64,000 bases of DNA, from positions 317,501 to 381,500 of the forward strand of contig JAEMWC010000359.1 in the NCBI GenBank assembly GCA_016490735.1, in the 5' to 3' direction. Source of the stretch: Pachyseris speciosa (lineage: Eukaryota > Cnidaria > Anthozoa > Scleractinia > Pachyseridae). The first letter of the stretch is position 1. The number at the start of each line of letters is the position of its first letter. Shown piece by piece: positions 30,090 through 43,449 of the stretch. The translations under genes and the position numbers were made by a program. The notes beneath the pieces were generated by a model that was not told the origin of the DNA, did no database searches, and saw only the letters and a program-made list of their open reading frames with translations.

Positions 30090-31152
30090 TGGTAACCCGC
30101 TGAAATTAGCACTTTATAGGTATGTAGAGTTGTGAATTCACCCATCTGAAAATAATTATTCTGGTACCAGTGAAAAGTGTCTGAGTTGTGGTTTTACAGC
30201 AGATCATTACCTGGTTAATGATTGCTTCTTGCCTGGGGTGCAAACCAGCGGCACAAATAAGCATAATACAGCTGTAATTATGCATATGGCTGACTCATGG
30301 CACTGCTATTACACGACTGTATAGTTGATAAAATGCTAGAGTAACTCAATACATAGAGTTGTACAAATACACCATTAGGAATGTTTGTATTCTACCAACT
30401 CAAAATTTTACACTGGGAAACTGAAATTGGCTTTGATATGCCTTGAAAATTTGAGGAAGTTCTTGTGATGAGTATTTCTTGAGTATGAGGCAGCACTTTA
30501 CTGCGTGCCTTTATGTTCACCTTTGAAAATGTATCCTTGTGAATGGAGAGCAAGCACATACAGTTTACATTAATAAGAAGGTTCATTTAGGCTTAGTGCA
30601 GAAGATAAACAAAAGTACAGATCACAATCAGGCAGAGTCTTACATCGTGATGAGATAAGTGATTTAGAAAAAAAAACTGTCAATATTTTCAATGAATTTT
30701 AAACCAATGAAATATTTGATAAAGCTGCAAGCTTATTCTTCCTGTGCAATAGTAGAATACCATACAAAAGTGTTGGAAAAAGTAATTTTGTACTAGTAGT
30801 GTTGTTTTAGGCTATCTGTAAAAAACAAAAAGCTGATTTTGCCCATATTGTAATGTTAATTTGTTACCTACTGGGATGAAAAACTGTGGAACATTTTTGG
30901 GGTAACAACACATTATTCCCAAAGTGGAGCTTTCATTTATATCTGAAAGAATGAATCTGGTACCCAGGTAGCATTACACTCACACATAAATATTATTCTA
31001 AGATTGCACCTGTGTTTGAGTGGACAGAAAGCCAGCTAATAGACAAAATAGATAATTATTACAAAGAGGAACATTTCTGTTTAATTCACGATTCAGAGTC
31101 TTACCATTGTACTTGGAAAATTAAATTCCAGTTGCCCTTAGGTAATATCTTT
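30090..31152. other. No genes seen
   Basis: AT-rich intronic DNA. Confidence 0.35.
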
Positions 31153-31175
31153 ATATATATATATATATATATATA

Positions 31176-31242
<67 letters not shown>
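31153..31242. repeat. (TA)n microsatellite, about 90 bp
   Basis: An almost pure TA run with two TC-type interruptions. Reading frames through it give only Tyr-Ile repeats. Confidence 0.97.
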
Positions 31243-33566
31243 GTCTCTTCTTAGTGATCAACTATGACTACTATTTATAAAAAGCAACTTTGGATCTTGA
31301 GGCATGGCCCTTCCAAAAATTGATTTTCTTGAACTATTATCTGCAGGGCAAAGAAGTATTACCGGTAATTTTATGTCCCAACAAACTTGGTCAGCCATGA
31401 CTGAAGACATTCCATTGAGTCCATTGGTCTCTATACACATAGGTTTAGGTTTTTTACTCGTTCTAAGCAATTTGATTGACAATGAAAGTTTCACAAAATA
31501 CTTTGGGCTAATGACAATGTAATTACTTCATGTTGGTTATCATGCGTGCATAAAAATTTCTTGTATCCAATGATAGTATTTGTACAGCAAGCAATGTTCC
31601 AATATAAAGGAGCAATTCTCTAAGAAAAATTCATTTGTCATCGGGCCGATAAACAAATATCACTGCATGGATATAAAGAGCAGAAAAGAACCAAAATTAA
31701 GTTCTATATTATTTTCTCAACAGAATTAGGGAAGGACACCTAATTTATCCATGAATAAAAATTCCTTAACCCAGTTTTCTGAAAGTAAAGTTTTGCTTTC
31801 TGCAATTTAGTGAAATGACACTGTGGATGTGTTTTAATAGTTGCAAATTTTGTTTGCAATTTTCATAAAATTATATAAAAACATAACTTGACTAGGTGAG
31901 TTACCCTCAGTTGAGCATGTAACCACTTTGATAATTTTTGTCAGTAGATGTATGAGCTGACTTTGGCTGACCTTCAATTTTCATGGTACAAATTGGGCAT
32001 ACTCATGGGCAAAGAAGTCATACACCTCCCAATTACAAGCTGCAAAGACAAAAAATCCCTGGCGGAACCAGTAAATTAATTAAACCCATGTTACCTTCTG
32101 ACTGACGTGTTGAAGGTCCTTTGTGACTAGACTTCTCTTGGGCTTTGTGGTCGAAACATGATGAATACATTTTGCTACATTGGTTAGTCATTCGTACTCC
32201 AGTACATTACCTGCATGCTGTAGAGAATTATCTGCTGGTCAGGATACATTAATTCAAATATATGACTTTTTTTTAAACTGAGCCACTACAAGAACAACTG
32301 GAATTCAAAACGAAAACTGGGCCTATACAGTTTACAGCGATAAATACGCTCCAATCTGTAAAAATGTCATGCTTTTTTTGGGCTTCCATAAACTGTGCAT
32401 CTAGCTATAGACATCTACAGTAATTTATTATAAAGAACTTTCCTGGACATTTGAAAATTCGTATAATTTTAGGTCTGGGACATGACATGCACCTTTAAAT
32501 AGCATAATTTGACATTCTGTCTTTTTGGTGAATTTTTAATTCTCATCCAAGCAAAAAGACCAAGATTTCAGCAGGCTGACCGTAGATGAAGTCAGAATAG
32601 TTCAAACAAGAACATTATTTGCCCAAATCCTTTCATTGCTAACATACATCTTATGCAGGGCCTGCGGAGCAGTTTTTTTCAACTCAATTCAAGTATTTAA
32701 AGAAAAGTTACTGACAAAATAAGCTTTGTAATCACACTTAACGTAATCTGTAAACGAAGGTAGAGTAATCATAACTTTGGTTAATTTGTTCGCGTACTGT
32801 CACGATATCGGATTCCCTGAAAGTACCGAAATTCCTTTTTGGATTGTCGTTACGACCAACAAATTGATTTGCCAAGTCAGCAAGGCAAAATTTGTCTGTT
32901 CTGTCTTTGCGAGTGTTAAGTACTGTAAGCTTAAGATTACTGAACCTTTCTTGAGTCTTTTCTTTGAGCCTTGCTTAGCTCTTTCACAGACAACATAGAA
33001 CACTTTAAAATGCGCCTTATCTCTAGAAGTTACCCTAAGAAAATGGTGGAACAGATACTCTCAGAAGTTGACTATCGGACAGAAAAAGAGTTCTGATACA
33101 GAAACAGAGAACGCACAAAAAGCTTCTACCCTTCGTGACGCAATTTCAACCATCGTTACCATGTTTGAAAAAAATACTCATGGACAAATGGCATCTAATA
33201 CAATAACGACCATTACTCAGAGAGATATTCAAGGAACCCTTCCCATTGATTACCCACTAAAAAGAAAATCGCGTAAAGATATGCTTTTTTTACACAATGG
33301 GCACACAGGAGTCGCATTGGTCTGTCAACCCCATTTTAATCACAAACAGAAGACTACAACTAAGAGTATGAATTATAAAGATAGTGGTTTCAAGTAAAAT
33401 TTATTCCATCAGACAGGATAGAAAGAAACCAATCATAAATTTGGATGTTTTCCCGCTCGAGGTCCAAGCTCTATTATCTCGTGAAAGTACTTTTTTTGCA
33501 TATGTCTTTTACTTAAATTTTTATTTTTTCCACAAAAAGTGGGGAGGCCCTTGTCCCCCCCAGCCC
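31243..33566. other. No recognised genes
   Basis: AT-rich. The region 33068-33397 has a 109-codon frame of mixed polar composition (QKKSSDTETENAQKASTL) with no domain I recognise, and I do not call it a gene. The rest is featureless. Confidence 0.35.
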
Positions 33567-35895
33567 CATCCTCGGAGACCCAGGGGCAGATAGTCAGGAC
33601 GCGACAAAGATTCGGGACGAGCGAAAGTTTACAAGACAGTCGGGAGAGCCCCTGGGAACATTTCTTTGTTGGACTTGTTCCAGAAGCTATTGAAATCCAG
33701 CTTCATGATTGGACGGAAATTTTCTGGCAAGGAATTTTTTTTCTGCCCAATCGGCGATCAGCTTATATATCGCACTCCTTTCGTGACTCCTTACCCCAAC
33801 AAGCAGGCGGTCAATCTGCTGTCCACCATATTTTTAGTGGTTCCACTTGAAAAATCAAGATGAAGACCGACCACACTGAGGCATAGTAAACTTCACGCGA
33901 AGAACAGCATGTAATTCGGTCTCTTTCTCAGGTTAGGATCATTGTTGTTTGGTTTGGGCTTTTTTCTCTGGTTTACTTACGGGCAGTGGGAAACTCCTGA
34001 AACTCTTCGGGGCGACGAAATTTCTGTTGCACGGGCCAGGCGAGTTTGCCGATCGGGCAAGAAGCACGCAGCTCGGCGGTTTAATTTTTTGCTCACGAAA
34101 TCGAACCTTGCAATCGACCGTCTCAGCTCAATTTCGAGAGAGACCACGAAAAGGCCTTAGAGAAAGTATACAGTTCCACTGTGACCTATTGCAATGTTTT
34201 GGTTTTCATATTTTTGACTGGTATCTGTTGGCCAATATGCTTTTCTTTCCCAAGGTGTGCATAAAAATATGCAGATTGCCTTGCAGTTGTGATAATTGCT
34301 AATTGTGTTGTACTGCCCATGCAAGATGCATGCATGGTAATTTGCACAAGCTTTCCATGAACTCTTTTACCACAGTGAAGCTGAGCCCAGTTAAAAAAGT
34401 TTTAATTTAAGTTTTAAAAACATGTTTTAGAGTGGGCTTTTGCAAAACTTTGCTGGAAACATTTACATCATGGTGACTGTGCTGCAACTTTTAGATTGCA
34501 AAGTTTCAGATAAAGTTGTTTACAAGTTGATGCAGGATGTGTAGTGTCTTGTATGCACTCTTGTCTTTATAAACGCTCAAGTGTATCCATAATATAACAA
34601 TTATTAAACTCCATTTTTGCGTGATACAGTTGTAGCTGCTGTGATTGCTAAGCCAGTGGTACACCAGGAAAGGACTTGATTTCTCCCATGAGACCACACC
34701 AATTTTGGAATTGGTTCTTCCTGTCACCGCCCTTTTCCATGACAGTTTTTAAGACATGAGAGAATGCTTCCAGTTAATAAAGGAACCATGTTTTCAGTTC
34801 CTCACATAGTGTAAATGTGTTTTGTTCCAAAAGACCTCGATAACCACCTATTGACAAATCATTCTCAACTACACCGTTTACTGAGTCAAACAGTTACGGT
34901 GATACAATGGTATGGCTAAGTATAGTCAAATTATTTTAAGGTAGGTTTCAAATTAAAGAACACTACACACAAACCATAGCCATAACCTGAATACAATTAC
35001 AAAATATGTTAACATGGCCACTCAAACGAAAAAATTTAGTAGCTTCTCAGTAAGATATTCACTTTTAGATAAAGTGGAAACAAAAATTTTTAAAACAAAA
35101 TAACGATAAAATAAAACTAGAAGGGATTGTTATTTCATTTATTTTTTGTTTGTTCAGAAGGTCTCTTGACAGTGACATGTAACTTTAAATTCAAGTTTCC
35201 AATGTAATCTGTTTGGATATTGTAGTGATTATTTGTCACAAGCCTTATGGCCTCAGAGTTGTTATAAGGTTTTAGAGTATCCGACTGGAATCTAACAGAA
35301 GGTGGCTTTTTTATGAGAATTTAAACAGCCTTCAAAAAACGTTGGAAACTTTTCATTGAAAAGCAGGTGGCTCAAAATTTAAGGAAGCCACTTTTTAGCC
35401 AGCTGCCAGCACTTCAGGAGAAGCCTACCTTGTACTAAATGAAATTTCCAATGAGTATACCCAAGATGAAATTACACCCTTAGTTTCAAAAGGGGGTACA
35501 AAAAATTTAAAATAATTCTTAAAATTTAATTGTCTATCTGTTATCTGTTGGTCTTTCACTTTGCTTTTCTACGCTTTACTACAGCGGCCCAAAGGGGTCA
35601 ATCACAAATCAGTTTCCCATAACACGAAACAGTTTCTCAAAACACAAACAATTTCCCGAAACACAAGTCAGTTTACCATCATCAATCACTGCAACACCTG
35701 TAATAGGCTAATCATAGTAAGTGCACTGCACAAGATGTTCAGCAATACCATATCACACTGCCTAATTCTTAGGAGCTATGGAAGCCCTGTAATGCTACAA
35801 AAGGTATCAGGTCAATACCGTACTCTAATTACGATGCAAAATTATTAAATTAAATTATTTTTATATTATAATTATTTTTCCTTCTCTGTGCTATG

Positions 35896-36271
35896 AGCAC
35901 GCAGGCTTAATCTTGCTGCGCCAGAGGAGGGAGGATGCGTGCATAACATTTCTCAAGCGAAGTTACTCTTCTTCTGACCTGCTACGAAGCTTAGTGACTC
36001 GAGTTAGTCGCATACAAGACCGTATGCCCTTAGAACAGGAGAATCTGTTTCTGTGCCTGCCTCCTCAAGAACTAACAGATTTGGAAATTTTTGCACCATC
36101 AAATACCAGAATCACGTTTAAAATAGCGAAATGTGATATGTCTTAACATCAATAGTTATATTTACGTGTCATAATTCCGAGGTATTTGTATGTAATTAAT
36201 GTATTTGTATGTAATTAATTAATGACCCGCCTTGTAATTCAGTTTATGCTGCAAAAAGGTTGAATAAACGA

Positions 36272-36321
<50 letters not shown>

Positions 36322-36322
36322 A
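35896..36322 (+). mobile_element. 3' end of a LINE with (TTA)n tail
   Basis: A peptide frame, RQRREDACITFLKRSYSSSD and onward to about 36146, resembles the C-terminal tail of LINE reverse transcriptases. It is followed by about 130 bp of 3' UTR, AATAAA, and (TTA)n at 36272-36320. Microsatellite tails instead of poly(A) are usual for CR1/L2-like LINEs. The LINE class is uncertain. Confidence 0.5.
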
Positions 36323-36876
36323 AGCATTAGCCACAAATCTGCTAAGGTCTCAAAAATTATGCTAACTCTACCAATAGTAAGGAAAACATTAAGTGTCTAT
36401 ATGCTCATAAGAGTGATGATTTTTGTAAAAATCTGTTTTCATCTTAACATAATACATGCCATTTTTCATTCTTCCCCCCCCCCCCCCAAAAAAAAAAAAA
36501 ACACTTGGGTAGTTTCTATTCAAGTCTTACTCTATAACCAAGATAATCACCTATTTCAAAAGCATAATTTAAACTCACATCAACGTCAAAATGGCATCTG
36601 TATGCAAGAGAATGTCAGAGTATTGGGAAGCTGATTTTGATTTGATAAATTGGTTTGTGATTTTGGCCACCGTACTTTTCCACACAAAAGCAGCCTTCAA
36701 GCCCAACGATCTTGACCACTTAACCTGGTCTTTAATGATTGCCATAATATAAGTGGATGGAGAGACAACCACGACTACGGGTAAATTATTTTAAACTGGA
36801 TTTTCTCAGGCCACATCAAGGTCTCTCTCGAAATTGAGCTGAGCTGAGCTGCGACGCGACTTCGAGTCCATTGTAA

Positions 36877-37139
36877 TGCACCTATCAATGGTTTGCCACA
36901 GGATGGGGGGTGGCGGTCAACCCACGGGAAATTTGACATTTTCAGGTTTCCAAATGTCAATTTCACCACCCTTGCGTCGCCATTAGAAGTCAAATTCCCA
37001 CACCAGGCACTAGCACAACAAACTTTTCAAGATGGCAGTCAAGTCAAATTTCCCACCCTGGGGACCACTGTGGAAGTCTAATTCCCGTGAGTTTCCCCCT
37101 CCCCCCCCCCTATCCTGGGGCAAACCATTGATAGGTGCA
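36877..37139. mobile_element. MITE, 263 bp, TAA target duplication, nested in the right arm
   Basis: Ends TGCACCTATCAATGGTTTGCC and its inverse are flanked by TAA (36874-36876, 37140-37142). Removing it restores the arm sequence shared with the opposite arm near 34090-34120. It includes a C run of ten. The 3-bp TAA duplication fits a Tourist/Harbinger-like MITE. Confidence 0.85.
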
Positions 37140-37640
37140 TAAGCAATGGAAGGTTTGATTTCGTGAGCGAAACAAAATTCAACGGCTGCGTTTCACTCGC
37201 CCGGTCGGTAACCTTGCCTGGATCGTGCAACAGAAATTCCATCGCCCCGAAAAGTTTCAGGAGCGGCCCACTGCCTGTGAGTACACCAGAGAAAAACAAA
37301 ACCTCATGCGGCCAAACAGTTGTCAACTATTCTTCGCGTGAAGTTTACCTGCGAAGTGTCGATACAGCGATCGAAAATATGGCTGACAGGAGATTGGACG
37401 TTTGACCCTCGGAATAAGAGGTCACGAAAGGAGTGCGATAGATAAGCTGATCGCCGATTGGGCAGAAAAAAATTCCTTGCCAGAAAATTTCCGCCCAATC
37501 AGGAAACTGTATTTCAATGGCTTCTGGGACTAGTCCGATAAACATATGTTCCCAGGGGCTCTCCCATCCGTCTTGTAAACTTTCGCTCATCCTGAATCCT
37601 CGTCCCAACCCGACTGTCTGCCCCTGGGTCTCCGAGGATG

Positions 37641-39095
37641 CTCCAGCCTCTCCCCAGCGTGGTCCCTGTTAAGTTGAGTTCTTATGATATGCCTACTTGC
37701 TGGTTTTTAAAGTAAGAAATAGTGAAACAACAGTAATGGCGATTCAAATAAAACATGTATACTATAAGTGAAACTGATGCGATGCAGTGATTCTGCTTTG
37801 TCAGTCAATAAAGTAGATGTAGATGTGTACCACTTTGTGTAATGTGTAAATTGTTCAGCCGAAACACAACAAATACGACCTTCGGGAGAAACATAAACTG
37901 GTATCAGGCATCGCTGTTAACTCCTTTCTCCACAAAATTGGACAAAGGTTACTTACCTGCAGGATAATTGTGATGCTCTATAATGCATACCACCAGGGAT
38001 TCAGATTGAATTTGTTTTCATGGCTAATCACGAGGCCTTCCATGGAGTGGTCTGGTGTCGCTTTGTCGCTCGTTTACGACTCTGTCGCTTGTTTCGTTAA
38101 GGACAAATGTCGCTGTCGCAAAAAAAAACAACAACAAAGAGGAATGGACAGTGAATTGTCGCTGTAGCCAAGTTCAGCTCATGTCCATAATAGAAAAGGA
38201 GAAACATTAAATCGGGAATGGATACTATAGTTTATCAGGAATAATTCCTTTAAGGGTTATTGAGTTATTGACATCTTGCAATTGCTTCAAAGCCCTGGGA
38301 AATTCAAATCTTATTTTGTACTTTGATCATAACGCATGGGTGGGCAAAAAGCTGGGGGGTGGGGGATGGCTACCCTTACTACGGCCCTGCAGACTGATTC
38401 AAATTCAGTCGTAATTCAATTAATTGGGTACCAGTTACATGTACTTTGAACTGATCCTACTGTGTTCGCACATAAAACAAAGAGTGGCGACGGTAAATCC
38501 GTGACTTTGCGACACAGTTTAAGTTTCAGTTTAGTTTATTCTTTTTTGTACTATTTACAAACATTTCTACATTAAAGTACATTACATGGGTAGAGAGATA
38601 AGTCAGCAAACTAAATTACACAAGTGATAAAAAGCAAATATGCGCAGTGACCAAAGTAGCTTAAGCTTTCGAGTTGGTCACGGTGAGTCCACAGTTTCCG
38701 CGAACTCGACGCACTCGTTAATGATCGCTTAAGAAGTCAAGACACCGAGACGGCTTCGCGCAGAAATTCGATACAAGCTGCGAGATCCGCGAAATTTGCC
38801 AAATTTTTTTGCGAGACACTTATTTTTGGAGACACCTTTCTACGTACCTGATACCTGAATGTTGCTAAGGCTAAATATTAAGCCTCGTTTATATACCTTT
38901 GTGTCCAGTCACGGTCAGTGAGTGAAGCCAGTTCAGGATGAGAAGCAAAGCTTTTCAGGGTTCTTGAAGGCGCCTTTAACCAACCTCGAGTCCACAAGCA
39001 TATGCATGAACGCAAGCAGAAACGAACGAAAGAACGATCGAATTGGAATAGCTTGAACTAAATAATCGCAACTTTAGGCGTAACTGAACCATGCA
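37641..39095. other. No genes seen
   Basis: No supported coding exon. It holds scattered repeat-like AT-rich text. A block near 38520-38640 resembles a LINE 3' UTR but carries no codons. Confidence 0.35.
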
Positions 39096-39305
39096 TGGAT
39101 CCATCCATCCATCCATCCATTTTTTTAAATATTGTGTAAATTAAACATAGATTGTAGTTTAGCTGGAAATAATGTATTTTACCTTTTCTTTCTTACCTAA
39201 TTGCACGGCTCTTGTAAAGAACAAGATTTGTAAATTTTTGAACAAAACTACCATGATGAAATAAAGTTTTCTATCCATTCATCCATCCACCTATCCATCC
39301 ATTCA
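39096..39305 (+). repeat. (ATCC)n arrays bounding a LINE-like 3' UTR
   Basis: ATCC tetranucleotide runs at 39096-39122 and about 39277-39305 bracket 150 bp ending GATGAAATAAAGTTTTC. An AATAAA followed by a tetranucleotide tail looks like the 3' end of a CR1/L2-type LINE, present perhaps twice. Confidence 0.55.
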
Positions 39306-40639
39306 TGCTTTGGGCTTTGATATAGGAAAAGTATGACAGAATTGTTTTCTAACTTAGCAGAAAAAACCGTGATCTTTCCTCCCACTGGAGAATGTTGATA
39401 GGCAATGAACCAGTTGTACATCGTCAAATGCTTCAGTGGGTCAAGGTCACATTTTAGGAGAGTTTGGGAAAAGTGGGGTTAGTGACCAGATCTATTCTTT
39501 AGCCTGACTGTTTTGCGCAAGTGTCCCAAACAGTCTGGCTTATGATGGTTGACCGAATTCGGTGTTAAAACATATTTAAAATTTGATCATTTCTGGGCAA
39601 GTTACTGGGTTGCTTTGTCGGTTGCTTCTATTTTCTTGATTTTCATAGTTTTCTTATTTCCCTCAAAAACAAATTTCCGTAATATTCGCCAGAATTTTAA
39701 AATGACTAATATTTACAAGGCTAAAAGATTTTCAAAACTAAAAACGTAGGTTTTCGGCACTAAGCCATCCTTATCCTGAAGATGGCTTAGTGCGGAAAAC
39801 GTTCGGTTTTTTTACATTTTAAAATATTTTTGTCAAAAAGAAATATTCCTTAAGTTTCTGGCGCTTTTTTGTAGAACAAATGAGAGGCGTGAAATGGTTT
39901 GAGACTATTTTAGGGCCTGAACAAATTATATTGTCCGTTTCCAGTCGTACAAATCTGTGTCAATTTAAGAAGTGGTTTTTTCCCCTACTGTTTATATCTA
40001 GGATTTAGAACCAAATAAAGGCACCCTATTTAAGTGGTGGGATATTAGAGACAAAATACCAGTTTTGCGGATAAAGTTTCGTTCCGTTTCGTCCTCTCGT
40101 TTTTGTCAACAGAGAGGGATTAAAAAAAAATGATTTGAGACAGCGTCACCGATTGTGTTATTACTTAAAATTCAGCAGACAACAACCATTGTTTACTTGA
40201 CCACGTTTCTCGCCAACATTCTCACTACCGGTATCGCGAGGTCACGGGTTCATTTGCTTTTCTATAAGACCACCTTAAATTGCGATTATTTGTTGTGTTG
40301 ACTTGTCGTTTGCCTTTAAAATTTTGATTTACTAACCTCAGGCTGACAAAAAGCAGGTAATCATGAGATACAAAGTTCGGTCTGACAAGAAAAGCAGAAC
40401 TAGGTTACATTTCCTGTCAATTTCCACCTTAATGCTGTTCAGTTGTTAGCCAGTGCCCTGTTAGTGTACATCATGAACCAATAGCTATCTTTCGTGATAC
40501 TATATTTCAGGTCGCGTAGAATTAAAACGGATTTTAAAAAAGAGTATGAAGTTGCTAATGATTTAAAAAGTCAATATTTTATGACCGTGCCATCAAAGAA
40601 AGAAAGTTAAAGCTGATTTATTAATTTTTTCGTTTGTAG
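39306..40639. other. Intron of the LRR gene, no genes seen
   Basis: Includes a fragment GGTATCGCGAGGTCACGGGTTC near 40229-40250 that matches the anticodon-to-B-box part of the tRNA-derived SINE at 2.4-2.9 kb. Nothing else is recognised. Confidence 0.45.
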
Positions 40640-40711
40640 GAACTTGACTGCCAACCAGCTGAGGGAACTGCCCCAAGGTGTTTTTGATAACAATACAGAG
40701 CTGCGGTGGCT
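40640..40711 (+). CDS. Leucine-rich repeat exon 2 of 3 in the window (host gene)
   Basis: 72 nt between CGTTTGTAG and GTAAGTGC. It encodes NLTANQLRELPQGVFDNNTE and LRW, then the first two bases of a Leu codon. Length, phase, acceptor context and residue pattern match exons 3071-3142 and 53068-53139. Splicing to the exon at 3071-3142 would give an uninterrupted pair of LRRs (an intron of 37.5 kb if they are adjacent), although intervening exons may have been lost or missed. No stop or frameshift is present, so the exon appears under constraint. Confidence 0.87.
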
Positions 40712-42361
40712 GTAAGTGCATCTCCTGTTTACGCCTACAAAGCGATAAGGACTGTATGAGACTGAAACTCGAGGAAATGCATGAAGACGGCATTGGATAT
40801 TTCGGGACATTTAATAAATTTGTTTAGCAACAAGTATTTAGCCGTCTCTCACGAAAATTTCCAGTTGGTTATTTACTGATTTCGAGTCTCACGATTTATA
40901 AAGTCGCTTATTGAATGTTATGAGTTGTCATACCATGAATTTTAGATGCTAGTCATGACGACTTATTGGTAATGAATTATACCAATATTTTGACGAGGCA
41001 TTAGGTTTTGTTCATAATCGTCAAATACCTTATTTCCTTGAGTATGGGCGAGCTCACGCTCTAATAAGCACCCTCCCCCGAATTTGTTTAACTTGAAAAA
41101 TGCTGGGGAACTATTCAGGGACTGTATTACTACGAACGGCGTTAAAATAAGGAAAAAGAAAGAAAATTACCATCATGCGCTCACGTTCAAGAGAAAACCT
41201 AAACTTTGGTCATTTCACGTTGTTGTTTTGCCGAGGACAGCAAAGAAATGTACCAAAATGTAAAACGCACGTGCAGAGCGACTGTTTTTGCTAATTAAAC
41301 CCATTGTTTTGTGGCGTTCTCGTTGCTCTTGCCGTGCTCGTTGCTAAAGCTCCCTAATAAGTAAGCGCTTCTCTCGAATAAGCGCCTCCTCCCCTCCCCG
41401 TTCCTTTCTTGAATGGTAGGGATATACAAGGAAAACCTGTTCCTATTTTCACTGTAGTTAGAATCGTTTAAGCTTCAACTACACCGGCATCAGTACAAGT
41501 AGAAAAACAGTTTTCCGTAAAGTCGCTTCCAGTTATTTCCACATCAATGTGCTTTTAGAATTCCCCCTCCTGTTTAGCCGAAATTTTAAATAACTGTCCG
41601 TGCGCTTATTCGAGGAAATGCGGTAAATTAGCAGCTGTAGCCGATGTTTTCGCACATACACTGATCTGGGACCCTTTTCCTATACGGCATAATTACGTTA
41701 TCGCTTTTTGGTATTTTCTACTTCTCTCCGTATTCGTGAAGAGCAAGTTAGGTTTGGGTCAAGAGATATATCTTATTTTCCTTCGTTCTTAGAAAAACAA
41801 CAACAACAACAATCAAACAAACAAAAATGTGGCAGGAAATCTTGGTTTTGTGTGTCACTCTTCCTTCCATTTCTCTGTTGTGCTAAGGAATCGTTCTAGA
41901 AATAATTTGTAATCCCATTCGAGAAAACACATCAGTATTCGGTGAACATTTACCGAGTTTACCTTCACGAGCCAAAACTTTATGTCTGCATTTGAGTGAG
42001 CCAAAGGACAGCCTATAATAAAATTACTTTCAAAACATATGTTGAACTGTAATAAATCCTTTAAAAGGCTTTGCACGATTAGTCACTCTTGATAGAGAAC
42101 GTCAACATGATGGGAAATTGCTACCAACTAGCAATGAAAGTAACACTGCGTATCAAAGCTCGGGCTCAGACCACAGGGCATTTAAATCCAGAATTTCACC
42201 AAAATGTAGAAAAACGTTCTGCAAGCATTCAGTTTTGGAATAAACTCGGGATAAGCCTAAAATGACACGTCTAAGAAAGCTGCTCCAACTTGTATGGACG
42301 GAGGCAGGGGTTGGGAGTCCCACTGTCTGTCCTATGGCCTACATGAACAACAACTATTTAA
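40712..42361. other. No genes seen
   Basis: AT-rich intron with a short (CAA)n run near 41795. Confidence 0.4.
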
Positions 42362-42471
42362 CAATTATCCTGCGGAATCGCGCGGAATATCGTCTGATAC
42401 TTAGCCGACGAGGCGAGAGGCCGAGTTGGCTAAAATCAGGCGATATTCCGCAAGATGGAGCAGGATAATTG
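42362..42471. repeat. Palindromic element (CAATTATCCTG ... CAGGATAATTG)
   Basis: The outer 11-bp arms are perfect. Further pairing follows inward (GGAATATCG against CGATATTCC, and CCGAC-rich text). It is probably a small MITE or the end of one. Confidence 0.6.
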
Positions 42472-42670
42472 TTTTATTATTTAACACATTAATGACAAAG
42501 CGCAATTAACAATTCTCTGCATGTTTATTACAAAAAAGCTGGAAAAGGCGCCAGTTTTCTCCGCGACGCAGAAAATTACGTATATCGCAGGATATGAGTT
42601 GAGTGCGCGCTACGAATATTGATTTGGACATGTGTTGAATAATAATAAACAATCATTGGACGAGGTTGAG

Positions 42671-42717
42671 CAAAATATCGTGATTTGTTAGAGACACTGG
42701 CAAATCACGATATTTTG
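42671..42717. repeat. Perfect 17-bp hairpin
   Basis: CAAAATATCGTGATTTG and its exact inverse are separated by 13 nt. It is probably part of the same repeat as the palindrome at 42362-42471. A structured RNA is possible but not supported by anything else. Confidence 0.6.
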
Positions 42718-43449
42718 CAAAAACCGAGTTCAATAATAGTTTTATCATTCGACCACAAAGCTTGTTTTTCATCATTATTTTCGGGGAGCGTAAAACGATT
42801 TTTCACTGAATTGGAAGAGCTTGGACGCGTGGACACAACTTCGCATGAGCAGAATATTATTTGCAGCAAAATCACAGTTGGACGGTACTGCGCACGAGCA
42901 GTCCATTATTTGGAGACAGTCATTTGGAGGTCACGTGGTAGGCTCTGGACCAATGAAAAGGAAGGGAGAAAAGTATTGAATGATAATTACCAATATTCAT
43001 TAACTGAGCCTAAGAAGAGTAATTGTTTTAGTATAATTTGCAGAGATACCAAAGATCAATAAGAAAAAGTGAAAAACAACTCACACAGTTAAGGTAAAAT
43101 AGATGATTAAGTGATGCCAAAGTTCAAAGTTACCTCTACTCCAGAATAAAGTAAACAAAAAACTGACACAGAACCGACGCTGTGAGTTATGTACCTCGTT
43201 TTAGTTGCGTAATTCTTGCCTGCTGCAAAACTATTTGTAGCAATCGTGTGGATGATCCATGGGTTTTGGTCGAAGTGAAGCAGCGCCCGTTATTTCTATC
43301 GATTAGAGTTTTCTGAAACTTTTTTGACAAGGTTTAGTTATTAGTGTCTCGCAAACTATTTGTGTCCACTATATATTTTCTTTCCAAACATCTCGAGACT
43401 TGAGTATCATTTGACAGCAACAATATGGAGAGAAACTAAATATTGTAAA
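42718..43449. other. No genes seen
   Basis: A 125-codon open frame starting near 42685 has no recognisable domain. Confidence 0.35.

Larger units (their letters stand above)
33567..37640. mobile_element. 4.1-kb element with inverted arms of about 0.6 kb
   Basis: CATCCTCGGAGACCCAGGGG at 33567 is mirrored by its inverse ending at 37640. The arms (33567-34160 and about 36805-37640, the latter enlarged by a nested MITE) stay alignable throughout, for example GACGAGCGAAAGTTTACAAG, TGCCCAATCGGCGATCAGC and the inner edge TCAATTTCGAGAGAGACC. The 2.6-kb centre encodes nothing I recognise and contains a LINE tail. It is a foldback-like or MULE-like non-autonomous element, or two oppositely oriented copies of one repeat. 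Confidence 0.65.

Noticed and set aside
31012..31254. 80-codon frame ending in Tyr-Ile repeats
   Set aside because: It is a translation of the TA microsatellite.
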